From JAHJQZ01 sp963675235 (GTDB taxonomy: Bacteria; Pseudomonadota; Alphaproteobacteria; Rhizobiales; Devosiaceae): a stretch of DNA of 64,000 bases. The translations under genes were made by a program, and so were the position numbers. The stretch is from NCBI GenBank assembly GCA_963675235.2, contig CAXXFU010000002.1, forward strand, positions 620,001 to 684,000. Direction: 5' to 3'. The notes beneath the pieces are model-generated. The model did not search any database and was not told where the DNA came from. It saw only the letters and a list, made by a program, of their open reading frames with translations. Of the stretch, positions 49,851 through 58,496 are shown in pieces. The stretch's first letter is position 1. The number at the start of each line of letters is the position of its first letter.

Positions 49851-52528
49851 ACCATTCGTTCAACCAAGATGACCGAACGCTCCTCCGGGTCGGTCCGTTG
49901 TTCGAAACCGAGCTCGGTCATAAGCTGCAACATTTTGGTGTTTTCTGCCAGAACCTTGCCCTCGATTTTTGTCAGGCGATGTTCGCGCGCTGCATCGATC
50001 AGGGTCTGCATCAGGCGTGTGCCGATGCCACGATGCTGCTGGTTGTCCTTGACGACCACAGCAAACTCGCAGCTCTCGCCGTCGGGGTTGATCGTGTAGC
50101 GGGCAACACCCTGCTGCACCAGTTCGCCCTTTTCCTCGATGATGGCGAGAAGCGCCATTTCGCGGTCGTAGTCGATCTGGGTGAACCGGGCGAGCATTTC
50201 CGGCGTCAGCTCGGAGATGGCACCCATGAAGCGCATGCGGCGGGCCTCGGCGCTGAGCGAACGGACAAAGCTCTGCTCGCCTTCGGCGTCTTCCGGACGA
50301 ACCGGGCGGATGTAGAGCTCGGTGCCGTCGGCCAGGTGCATCGACTTCTCGAAGTGACGCGGGTAGGCGGCGATGGCCAGATGACCATAGGGCTCGAGCG
50401 TTGCCGGCGGGCGCTGGACCTTGATGCGGGCATCGACCGCAAGGCATTCCGTCGGTCCGGCGAACAGCGGGTTGATGTCGAGTTCGGCGATTTCGGGGAA
50501 CTCGCAAACCAGGTCGGAGACGCGCAGCAGCACGTCGACGATCTTCTGCTTGTTGACCGCCGGCCGGTCGCGAACCGCTTCGAGCAGGCTGGCGACGCGG
50601 GTCCGGTTGATCTGACGCTCGGCCAGGATGCCATTGAGCGGAGGCAGGGCCACGGCGCTGTCCTTGAGGACCTCGACCATGGTGCCGCCGGCGCCGAAAA
50701 CCAATGTCGGGCCGAAGACCGGGTCATGGCTGGCGCCGATCAGCAGTTCGCGTGCCGCCGAAACATGGGCCATCGATTCGACTGTGACACCGATCAAGTT
50801 GGCATCGGGGCGCGCTGCACCGGCTGATTCCATGATCTCGCGCCAGGCTTCGTGGACGTCCGGCGCGGTCATGATGTTGATCTTGACACCGCCGACGTCG
50901 GACTTGTGCGAAATGTCGGGCGACAGAATCTTCATCGCCACCGGGAACCCGAGGGTTTCGGCGGCAACCACGGCCTGGGCGGCCGAATAGACCTCGAATG
51001 TCGTGTTGGTCGGAATGTGGAAGGCCTTGAGCACCGCCTTCGATTCCGTGTCGGACAGCATGGTGCGCCCGTCATTGATCGCCGTCTCGATGATCATGCG
51101 TGCGCCCTGGACGTCCGGGGCCTTGGTGTCATTGAGCGGTCCGGGAACTTCGCGGGCCATCGACTGGTTGAGGTGGTGGCGCGACAGGAAGAAGAAGGCC
51201 TCGACCGCCTTTTCCGGCGTGTCGAAATTCGGAATTCCCGACTTGAACAGGAAGTCGCGCGCCTCGGCGACCGAGGTGTCGCCCATCCAGCAGGCCAGGA
51301 CCGGCTTGCGGTTGTTCTTCGGGACGGCCTTGGCAATGGCCTTGGCGATGCCGGTGGCATCGGTCATGGCCTGCGGCGTCAGCATGACGAGTACGCCGTC
51401 GTAGTTGTCGTCCTTGATCGCCTGCGCGACGGTGGCGGCATACTCTTCCGGGCCGGCATCGCCGAGCACGTCGAACGGATTGCCGTGCGACCACGGGGCG
51501 GGGAGAACCTTGTTGAGCTCCTCGATGGTCTTGGGATTGGGCTCGGGCAGGTCGATGTGAAGATCTTCGACGCGGTCGGCAGCCAGAACGCCGGCGCCGC
51601 CGCCATTGGTAATGATGGCCAGACGCTTGCCGGAGGCGCGCGTCGTGGTCGACAGGATCTCGGCCGCGGCAAACAGCTTGCCGAAGGTCTCGACGCGCAC
51701 GGCACCGGCCCGTTCGAGCGCGGCGTTGAACACGCCGTCAGAACCGATCAGCGCGCCGGTATGGGTCGATGCCGCCTTGGAGCCGGCGGTGTGGCGGCCG
51801 GACTTGAGGACGATGACCGGCTTGGAGCGGGCCGCGATCCTCAGGGCCGAAATGAACGAGCGGGCGTTGCGGATGCCCTCGACGTAAAGAAGAATCGCCT
51901 TGGTCTCGGGGTCTGAGGCGAGAAGGTCGAGCACGTCGCCGAAATCGACATCGGTCGAGTTGCCGAGCGAGAACATCGAGGTGAAGCCGAGATTGTGCGG
52001 TTCGGCCCAGTCGGCGATGGCCGAGCACAGCGCGCCGGACTGGGAAACCAGCGCCAGACCACCGGGAGGGGCGGGGGTCTTGAGGAAGGTGCCGTTCATG
52101 TTGTTGGGCGTGCGGGCGAGGCCGACGCAGTTCGGGCCGATGAAGCGCATGTCATATTCACGCGCCGCGGCGACCAGTTCCTGCTCGAGCTTGACGCCTT
52201 CGCCGCCGACTTCGCGGAAACCGGCGGAAAGGATGACGGCGTTCTTGACGCCCTTCTTGCCGCATTCGCGCATAAGGCCGGGTACGAATTTGGCTGGCGT
52301 GGAGAACAACGCCAGGTCGACCTCATGGGGTACGGAACCGATATCGGCGAAGCACGGCTTGCCCATCACTTCCTTGTATTTGGGATTGATGGCAACAAGT
52401 TTGCCTTTGTATCCGCCCTTGATCAGGTTGGAGAAGACAACCGAACCGACCGAATTGGCCCGTTCGCTGGCGCCGAAGACGGCGATGGATTTGGCATTGA
52501 AGAAAGCGTCGAGAGATTTAAGTGGCAT
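49847..52528 (-). CDS. Pat-type protein acetyltransferase: NDP-forming acyl-CoA synthetase-like plus GNAT
   Basis: An 893-residue fusion. Residues 1-130 form a CoA-binding Rossmann domain (SIAVFGASERANSVGSVVF), and 150-450 a ligase-CoA-like region that retains a His at 256 in THTGAL. Residues about 490-700 are ATP-grasp-like (ESKAVLKAFHIPTN..., ISHKSDVGGV). The C-terminal 170 residues are a GNAT domain (YIRPVRPEDAE ... QHRGIGTRLMQTL). This is the layout of Pat/YfiQ acetyltransferases, which acetylate acetyl-CoA synthetase and other proteins. The last 4 bases overlap the HDAC-like gene. Confidence 0.9.
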   Translation of the reverse strand: MPLKSLDAFFNAKSIAVFGASERANSVGSVVFSNLIKGGYKGKLVAINPKYKEVMGKPCFADIGSVPHEVDLALFSTPAKFVPGLMRECGKKGVKNAVILSAGFREVGGEGVKLEQELVAAAREYDMRFIGPNCVGLARTPNNMNGTFLKTPAPPGGLALVSQSGALCSAIADWAEPHNLGFTSMFSLGNSTDVDFGDVLDLLASDPETKAILLYVEGIRNARSFISALRIAARSKPVIVLKSGRHTAGSKAASTHTGALIGSDGVFNAALERAGAVRVETFGKLFAAAEILSTTTRASGKRLAIITNGGGAGVLAADRVEDLHIDLPEPNPKTIEELNKVLPAPWSHGNPFDVLGDAGPEEYAATVAQAIKDDNYDGVLVMLTPQAMTDATGIAKAIAKAVPKNNRKPVLACWMGDTSVAEARDFLFKSGIPNFDTPEKAVEAFFFLSRHHLNQSMAREVPGPLNDTKAPDVQGARMIIETAINDGRTMLSDTESKAVLKAFHIPTNTTFEVYSAAQAVVAAETLGFPVAMKILSPDISHKSDVGGVKINIMTAPDVHEAWREIMESAGAARPDANLIGVTVESMAHVSAARELLIGASHDPVFGPTLVFGAGGTMVEVLKDSAVALPPLNGILAERQINRTRVASLLEAVRDRPAVNKQKIVDVLLRVSDLVCEFPEIAELDINPLFAGPTECLAVDARIKVQRPPATLEPYGHLAIAAYPRHFEKSMHLADGTELYIRPVRPEDAEGEQSFVRSLSAEARRMRFMGAISELTPEMLARFTQIDYDREMALLAIIEEKGELVQQGVARYTINPDGESCEFAVVVKDNQQHRGIGTRLMQTLIDAAREHRLTKIEGKVLAENTKMLQLMTELGFEQRTDPEERSVILVERMV

Positions 52529-52697
52529 CGCTTTTCACCGGGAGGGGGGGAGGGTGGCCTCTGATTGGCCTGCTTTTGGCACAAAAACATTGACCTGTCT
52601 CAAAAGCGGGGTCGCAGAAAGGCACGGAATTTGTATATGCGACGGGTTGTCGCCCGGATTAGTGAACTTTCTATGATCGGCCGCGACCATACCCCCC

Positions 52698-52726
52698 TTG
52701 ACCCTGAGGTCAATCCTGCCTAACAG
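52698..52726 (+). promoter_or_regulatory. probable ilvBN promoter
   Basis: TTGACC, 17 bases, TAACAG. It lies about 28 bases before the leader peptide start codon. Confidence 0.5.
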
Positions 52727-52753
52727 TTTGCACCGGAAAAACGGATTGGACCC

Positions 52754-52804
52754 ATGCGGGCAAACATTCTCGTAGTTATTAGGCGCGTCGGCGACGTGGG
52801 GTAG
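52754..52804 (+). CDS. ilv leader peptide
   Basis: A 16-residue frame reading MRANILVVIRRVGDVG followed by TAG. Five branched-chain codons are consecutive (Ile-Leu-Val-Val-Ile), and two further Val codons follow. Stalling at these codons under branched-chain shortage is the classic attenuation signal, and a terminator stem lies 27 bases later. It should control the ilvBN operon. The ribosome site upstream (GGA) is weak. Confidence 0.85.
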   Translation: MRANILVVIRRVGDVG

Positions 52805-52831
52805 CAAACCCTGCGGACGACGGCGCGCGCC

Positions 52832-52855
52832 AAGGCTCCTTCGGGGGCCTTTTTT
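52832..52855 (+). terminator. ilvBN attenuator hairpin
   Basis: AAGGCTCC-TTCG-GGGGCCTT (one G-U pair) followed by a run of T. It sits between the leader peptide and ilvB, as required for attenuation. I could not define a unique competing antiterminator by eye. Confidence 0.85.
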
Positions 52856-52926
52856 ATTGCCCGAGATTCGGGCGAGCGTAACCAGAGGCCGGTCGGCCTC
52901 GAAAGGCAGAACGAGGAGACGGCAAA

Positions 52927-54687
52927 ATGGCCGAACGAATGACCGGGGCGGAAATCGTGATCCGGGCACTGCAGGACCAGGGGGTCGAACATGTGTTCGG
53001 CTATCCGGGTGGCTCGGTGCTCCCCATGTATGATGCAATGTTCCAGCAGGACCAGATCAAGCACATCCTGGTCCGGCACGAGCAGGGCGCAACCCACATG
53101 GCCGAAGGCTATGCCCGCTCGACCGGAAAGGTCGGCGTGGTTCTGGTCACCTCGGGGCCCGGTGCGACCAATGCCGTCACCGGCATCACCGACGCGCTGC
53201 TCGATTCCATCCCGATGGTGGTCATTTCCGGTCAGGTGCCGACGGCGCTGATCGGCACGGACGCCTTCCAGGAATGCGACACGGTCGGCATCACCCGCAA
53301 TTGCACCAAGCACAATTACCTGGTCAAGGACGTCAAGGACCTGGCGCGCATCCTGCACGAGGCCTTCTTCATCGCCGCGACCGGGCGCCCCGGCCCGGTT
53401 CTCGTCGATCTGCCCAAGGACGTTCAGTTCGCCATGGGCGAGTATATCGGCCCGGACCGCATCAACGTCCATCCGAGCTATCATCCGCAGACCGAAGGCG
53501 ACACCGCCCAGATCGAACAGGCCATCGACCTGATGCTGCGGGCGGAAAAGCCGGTGTTCTACACCGGCGGCGGCGTCGTCAATGCCGGCCCGGAAGCCAG
53601 CACCAAGCTCAGGGAACTGGTGGAACTGACCGGTTTTCCGATCACCTCGACCCTGATGGGTCTGGGCGCTTTTCCGGCCAGCGACGACAAATGGCTCGGC
53701 ATGCTCGGCATGCACGGCACCTATGAAGCCAACATGGCGATGCATGACTGTGACCTGATGATCAATATCGGTGCGCGCTTCGATGATCGCATCACTGGCC
53801 GCATCGACGCCTTCTCGCCGAATTCGACCAAGATTCACGTCGATATCGACCCGTCCTCGATCAACAAGAACGTCATCATCGACCTGCCGATCATCGGCGA
53901 CTGCGATCATGTGCTCGAGCAGATGATCCGCATCTGGCGGACGCGCACCAACACCTCGCGCGAAGGCGAGATTGCGCCGTGGTGGGCCCAGATCGGCAAG
54001 TGGCGCGATGTCAATTCGCTGCGCTACACGCCGTCGGAGGACGCCATCAAGCCGCAATACGCCATCGAGGCGCTGTACAAGGCGGTGAAGGATCGCGACA
54101 CCTACATCACCACCGAAGTCGGCCAGCATCAGATGTGGGCGGCCCAGTATTTCCACTGGGATCAGCCCAACCGGCTGATGACCTCGGGGGGCCTGGGCAC
54201 GATGGGCTACGGCCTGCCGGCCTCGATCGGCGTGCAGGTGGCCCATCCCGAAGCGCTGGTCATCGACATTGCCGGCGAAGGCAGCGTGCAGATGACCATC
54301 CAGGAAATGGCCACGGCCATCCAGTACCGCCTGCCGGTCAAGATCTTCATCCTAAACAATGAATATCTCGGCATGGTGCGCCAGTGGCAGGAACTGCTTC
54401 ACGGCTCGCGGTATTCGGAGAGCTACATGGACAGCCTGCCGGACTTCGTGAAGCTGGCCGAGGCCTTCGGGGCCAAGGGCATTCGTTGCTCCGATCCCAA
54501 GGAACTCGACGGCGCCATAAAGGAGATGATCGACTACGACGGACCGGTGATCTTCGACTGCCTGGTGACCAAGGAAGAGAATTGCTGGCCGATGATTCCG
54601 TCAGGAAAGGCCCATAACGAGATGATCCTGCCCGATACCGCGGACGTCGGGAACATCATCGACGACAAGGGCAAGATTCTGGTCTAG
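52927..54687 (+). CDS. ilvB: acetolactate synthase large subunit
   Basis: A 586-residue ThDP enzyme of valine, leucine and isoleucine synthesis. FGYPGGSVLPMYDAM and RHEQGATHMAEGYARSTGKVGVVLVTSGPGATNAVTGI form the cofactor-facing N-terminal domain (catalytic Glu in HEQGA). DIAGEGSVQMTIQEMATA ... ILNNEYLGMVRQWQELLHG is the ThDP motif, with GEG where E. coli has GDG; I recall Glu at this position in relatives. The ATG follows GAGGAGACGGCAAA. Control is by the leader peptide and attenuator upstream. Confidence 0.96.
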   Translation: MAERMTGAEIVIRALQDQGVEHVFGYPGGSVLPMYDAMFQQDQIKHILVRHEQGATHMAEGYARSTGKVGVVLVTSGPGATNAVTGITDALLDSIPMVVISGQVPTALIGTDAFQECDTVGITRNCTKHNYLVKDVKDLARILHEAFFIAATGRPGPVLVDLPKDVQFAMGEYIGPDRINVHPSYHPQTEGDTAQIEQAIDLMLRAEKPVFYTGGGVVNAGPEASTKLRELVELTGFPITSTLMGLGAFPASDDKWLGMLGMHGTYEANMAMHDCDLMINIGARFDDRITGRIDAFSPNSTKIHVDIDPSSINKNVIIDLPIIGDCDHVLEQMIRIWRTRTNTSREGEIAPWWAQIGKWRDVNSLRYTPSEDAIKPQYAIEALYKAVKDRDTYITTEVGQHQMWAAQYFHWDQPNRLMTSGGLGTMGYGLPASIGVQVAHPEALVIDIAGEGSVQMTIQEMATAIQYRLPVKIFILNNEYLGMVRQWQELLHGSRYSESYMDSLPDFVKLAEAFGAKGIRCSDPKELDGAIKEMIDYDGPVIFDCLVTKEENCWPMIPSGKAHNEMILPDTADVGNIIDDKGKILV

Positions 54688-54709
54688 GCGCTCGGCAAGG
54701 AGACAACTC

Positions 54710-55264
54710 ATGAACGCAAATCTACAGCCGAGCGGATCGGCCTATTTCATCCCGGACGTTACCCAGGCGCCCGAACGTCACACGCTTTCGGTGCTGGTCG
54801 CCAATGAGCCGGGCATTCTCGCCCGCATCGCCGGGCTGTTCTCGGCCCGCGGCTTCAATATCGACAGCCTCACTGTCTCGGAAACCGAGCACGAGAAGGG
54901 CCTTAGCCGACTTACCATCGTGACCACGGCCAATCCCAAGACGCTCGGGCAGATCAAGATGCAGCTCGGGCGGCTGGTGCCGGTGCACAAGGTCCACGAC
55001 CTGACGGTCGAGGGCGAGAGCGTCGAGCGCGAACTGGCCCTGGTCAAGGTTGCCGGAACCGGCGAACACCGTGTCGAGACGCTCAGGATCGCCGACGCCT
55101 TCCGGGCCCAGGTGGTCGATGCTTGCACCGACAGCTTCGTGTTCGAGATTACCGGCAAGGCGACCAAGGTCGAGCAGTTCATCGCCCTGATGGTGCCGCT
55201 GGGGCTTGTCGAAGTGGTCCGGACCGGCATGGCCGCCATCTCGCGCGGCAAGGAAAAGATGTAG
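54710..55264 (+). CDS. ilvN: acetolactate synthase small (regulatory) subunit
   Basis: A 184-residue regulatory subunit giving valine feedback. Residues about 25-100 are an ACT domain (HTLSVLVANEPGILARIAGLFSARGFNIDSLTV), and the C-terminal domain carries DSFVFEITGKATKVEQFIALMVPLGLVEVVRTG. It starts 22 bases after ilvB. The 267 bases after it contain no recognisable gene. Confidence 0.96.
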   Translation: MNANLQPSGSAYFIPDVTQAPERHTLSVLVANEPGILARIAGLFSARGFNIDSLTVSETEHEKGLSRLTIVTTANPKTLGQIKMQLGRLVPVHKVHDLTVEGESVERELALVKVAGTGEHRVETLRIADAFRAQVVDACTDSFVFEITGKATKVEQFIALMVPLGLVEVVRTGMAAISRGKEKM

Positions 55265-55531
55265 CCGCCTCCCGGCCATCACATGAAAGGGTCGGCGAGA
55301 GGACTCCCGCCGGCCGCTACCCGAACCGATCCGGTTCACAACGGCCAGACAGGTGCCGGGTGCGCAGTGCGGCATACCGGAGCGGATTGACGTGGGTCAG
55401 TTGACCTTTCCGGTCTACATGTCAGTGTCTTGTCCAATAGCGGCGCGAGTCGAGGGGCTTGCGCGATCACCAATCGTCAGGGATGCGCCGCGTAGCCGTA
55501 CTTGCTGGCGGTGTCTCGCCCGGGAGGACAT

Positions 55532-56695
55532 ATGACACGTCCCACTCAGACAGGGCGCGTCTTTGCACTCGACAACCTGCGTGCGGCGCTGGTCGTACTG
55601 GTTGTCGTGCATCACGTTGCACTGGTCTATTCCGCATTCGCACCTTTCTACTGGGTCGAGCCGCCGGTTGCCAACCCGGCCGCCTTCCTCATTCTGGGAC
55701 TTTTCGTCCTGTTCAATCAGGCCTGGTTCATGTCGGCGCTGTTCTTCATCGCCGGCTATTTCACGCCCGACAGCTACGACCACAAGGGCGCCAGAAGCTT
55801 CGTCAACGGTCGGCTGCTGAGGCTCGGCGTGCCGCTGGTGATCGGCATGTTGGTGATCGAGCCGATCGCCCGTATCGGCTTTTTCCTGTTGCCGTCGCAG
55901 CTGACAGGAATCACGGCACCGCTGAGTTGGGCCGCCTATCCCGAGATGATCGGCCTCGGACCCTTGTGGTTCGTCGCCATGTTGCTGGTGTTTTCGCTGT
56001 TTTACGCGCTGTGGCGGCAGCTCATCGGCAAGAGCGCTCCGCGCGGCGAGCGCCGGTCGCCGACGCCCTGGGAAGTCCGTCTGGGCGTTCTGGCCCTGGC
56101 GCTGGTCGCCTATTTCTGGCGCATGCTGGTGCCGATCGGGCAGGACGTCTCGTTTTACGGCAACATGCTGAGTTTTCCGACGATCGCCTATCTGCCGCAC
56201 TACATCCTGATGTTCATCGTCGGCATTCTGGCCAAGCGCAATCGCTGGCTGCCCGGCGTGCGCAAGGAGCAGGCCTGGGAGGGCGTCATTGCATCGGTGA
56301 TCGCCACCATCGTGCTGCTGCCCTGGGCGATAAGCGGCAGCTTCTTCCTGCTTGGCTTTTCGCCCGGTGCCGAGTTCACCGGCCATGGCACCTGGCAGTC
56401 GGCTCTTTATGCACTGTGGGACGCGACACTGGCGGTCGGTTTGCTGACGGCGGTGCTGGCGCTGTTCACGGGCCTTCTCAATCATGAAGGGCCGGTCTGG
56501 CGCTTCTTTGCCCGGCAAAGCTACGCCACCTATCTCACCCATATCGTCGTCGTCACCTTCCTTGCCTACGGGCTATCGGGTCTCCAGTGGCCGGCGCTGG
56601 TCAAATTCGTGCTGCTTGCCGTCATTGCCGTGCCGCTGTCTTTCGGACTGTCCTACGTGATCCGGCTTATTCCGGGGGTGAAGCGCATCGTCTAG
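55532..56695 (+). CDS. membrane acyltransferase (acyltransferase 3 type)
   Basis: A 387-residue multi-pass protein with the opening VFALDNLRAALVVLVVVHHVALVY (the D-x-L-R...H-H motif) and FFIAGYFTPDSYDHKGARSFVNGRLLRLGVPLVIG, both typical of acyltransferase-3. FARQSYATYLTHIVVV is the late conserved His. The substrate is unknown. The ATG at 55532 follows CGGGAGGACAT. It is followed 18 bases later by the DUF4386 gene. Confidence 0.87.
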   Translation: MTRPTQTGRVFALDNLRAALVVLVVVHHVALVYSAFAPFYWVEPPVANPAAFLILGLFVLFNQAWFMSALFFIAGYFTPDSYDHKGARSFVNGRLLRLGVPLVIGMLVIEPIARIGFFLLPSQLTGITAPLSWAAYPEMIGLGPLWFVAMLLVFSLFYALWRQLIGKSAPRGERRSPTPWEVRLGVLALALVAYFWRMLVPIGQDVSFYGNMLSFPTIAYLPHYILMFIVGILAKRNRWLPGVRKEQAWEGVIASVIATIVLLPWAISGSFFLLGFSPGAEFTGHGTWQSALYALWDATLAVGLLTAVLALFTGLLNHEGPVWRFFARQSYATYLTHIVVVTFLAYGLSGLQWPALVKFVLLAVIAVPLSFGLSYVIRLIPGVKRIV

Positions 56696-56713
56696 GCCAT
56701 AGGGGAGAGAACA

Positions 56714-57415
56714 ATGGCTCGAAAGAGTCCGGACCAGAGGCCGACGGCCATTGTCGTCGGCGCGCTGTTCATTGCCGCAACGGTGTTTTCCATTCTCGCC
56801 GGGGTCGTCAACGCTCCGGTGCTGGCCGCTTCCGACATTGCCCTGGCGGCCGCTGAAAATGCTGGTCTGATGGGCGTCTCGACCGTGTTGATGCTTCTGG
56901 CCTGTGCATCGATCGTCGCCATTCCCATCGTTCTGTATCCGATCTTCCGACGCTTCAGCGAAGTTGGCGCCGTAGCCTATGTGGTCATACGCGTCATCGA
57001 AGCAGGGTTCTTTCTCGTCGGCGCGCTCTTCGTGATGGGGCTGATCGCCCTGGGTCAGGCTGAACAGGTCAATCCCGGTGTCGATCCCGGGGTCTTCGCC
57101 GTCATCGCGGCGCTGCAGGTAGGCCTTTACGACGCCGCTTTCGATTTCGGTCCGATGATCGCGTTCTCGATCGGGGCAATGGTGTTTGCGGCGCTGTTGT
57201 ACCGCTCGTTCCTGGTGCCGCGCTGGCTGTCGATCTGGGCCTTTCTTGGCGGTGTGCTGCTGCTGGTCGAGGGGCTGCTCATCATCTTCGGCCTGTCGAC
57301 CGAGCTGACCTCGGCGACGCTGTTCCTGCCCATCGCCATCAACGAGATGGTCCTGGCGGTCTGGCTGATCGTCAAGGGCTTCGACCGGGATGCCATAGCG
57401 CATCTGATCGGCTAG
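56714..57415 (+). CDS. DUF4386 family membrane protein
   Basis: A 233-residue protein with six hydrophobic helices. RPTAIVVGALFIAATVFSIL at the N terminus and PIFRRFSEVGAVAYVVIRVIEAGFFLVGAL match the DUF4386 pattern. Function unknown. It is probably cotranscribed with the acyltransferase upstream. Confidence 0.82.
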   Translation: MARKSPDQRPTAIVVGALFIAATVFSILAGVVNAPVLAASDIALAAAENAGLMGVSTVLMLLACASIVAIPIVLYPIFRRFSEVGAVAYVVIRVIEAGFFLVGALFVMGLIALGQAEQVNPGVDPGVFAVIAALQVGLYDAAFDFGPMIAFSIGAMVFAALLYRSFLVPRWLSIWAFLGGVLLLVEGLLIIFGLSTELTSATLFLPIAINEMVLAVWLIVKGFDRDAIAHLIG

Positions 57416-57448
57416 GTCGCCGCAACGCCGCAGGCACAACACCCGGTC

Positions 57449-57479
57449 TTGAATCGGTGTGTTACTGACATATATCAGT
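57449..57479 (+). promoter_or_regulatory. promoter with overlapping dyad before the MDR pair
   Basis: TTGAAT, 16 bases, TATATC. The -10 box lies in the dyad ACTGA-N6-TCAGT (57464-57479), so a repressor could block it. No regulator gene is adjacent. Confidence 0.45.
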
Positions 57480-57510
57480 GCAACTATAAAAGCCTGTTAG
57501 GGGGGCGCTC

Positions 57511-58479
57511 ATGAAAGCCGCAATCTGCGACCGCTACGGTCCGCCGGAGACCGTCGTCATTCGCGAGGTGGAAAAGCCGGTCCCGGGCGACAATGAAATC
57601 CTGCTGCGGACACGGGCGACAACCGTCAATTCCGGAGACGCCCGCATGCGTGCCGCACGCGTGCCCAAGGGCATGGGCATGATGTATCGTTTCGGCATGG
57701 GATTTGTCGGGCCGCGGATCAAGGTTCTCGGCTTCGAGGCGGCGGGCGAGGTCGTCGAGATCGGCAGGAACGTCACCCGGTTCAATCCGGGTGACAGGGT
57801 GCTGGCGTCGAACGGGTTCAAGCTCGGCGGGCATTCCGAATTCTTCCTTGTCGACGGCAAACACGGTGTTGCAGCCAGGATTCCCGACAACGTGAGCTAT
57901 GAGGAAGCGGCGGCGCTTCAGTTCGGTGGCGTCACCTCGCTGGTCTTTCTCGAAAAAGGCAGGCTCAAGGCGGGCGATCACCTGCTGATCAACGGCGGCT
58001 CGGGTGCGGTCGGCGTCCTTGCGATCCAGATCGCCAAGCACATGGGCGTGCATGTCACTGCCGTCTGCAGCGCCGCCAACGCCGATCTCATGCGCGAACT
58101 CGGCGCCGATGCCGTGGTTGACTACGGGAAAACCGATGTCGCCGAACTGACCGAGACGTTCGACGTCGTCATGGACAATCACGGCAACGCCCCATACCGG
58201 CGTATCAAGCATCTGCTCAGGCCGGGCGGGCGCTTTCTGATGGTGATCGGCAATCTCTACGAGATGATCGGCGGCAAGTTCAACAAGGCCGTGGTCAATG
58301 CCGACGACGTCGACGACGCCTTTTCCGAACGCACCTTCACACGGTTTCTCGATCTCGCCGCCAGCGGCGCTATTCATGCCGTGATCGGCACGCAATTGCC
58401 GTTCGACGAGATCGTCGAAGCCTATCGTATCGTCGATTCCGGCCATAAGGTCGGGGCGCTGGTACTCACTCTGGACTGA
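57511..58479 (+). CDS. zinc-independent MDR oxidoreductase (quinone oxidoreductase-like)
   Basis: A 322-residue medium-chain dehydrogenase/reductase. MKAAICDRYGPPETVVIREV is the GroES-like start, FEAAGEVVEIGRNVTRFNPGDRV its core, and HLLINGGSGAVGVLAIQIAKHMG the nucleotide-binding motif. No structural-zinc Cys cluster is seen. It acts as an NAD(P)H-dependent reductase of quinones or enals in relatives. The next gene is a paralogue 17 bases downstream. Confidence 0.87.
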   Translation: MKAAICDRYGPPETVVIREVEKPVPGDNEILLRTRATTVNSGDARMRAARVPKGMGMMYRFGMGFVGPRIKVLGFEAAGEVVEIGRNVTRFNPGDRVLASNGFKLGGHSEFFLVDGKHGVAARIPDNVSYEEAAALQFGGVTSLVFLEKGRLKAGDHLLINGGSGAVGVLAIQIAKHMGVHVTAVCSAANADLMRELGADAVVDYGKTDVAELTETFDVVMDNHGNAPYRRIKHLLRPGGRFLMVIGNLYEMIGGKFNKAVVNADDVDDAFSERTFTRFLDLAASGAIHAVIGTQLPFDEIVEAYRIVDSGHKVGALVLTLD

Positions 58480-58496
58480 AACGCAAAGGGTTGACG

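Noticed and set aside
54265..54310. GEG instead of GDG in the ThDP motif of IlvB as a sign of lost activity
   Set aside because: Glu keeps the acidic metal ligand and, from memory, Glu occurs here in other Hyphomicrobiales acetolactate synthases.
55265..55531. Possible gene or riboswitch between ilvN and the acyltransferase gene
   Set aside because: No frame with a domain and no conserved riboswitch motif could be seen in these 267 bases.
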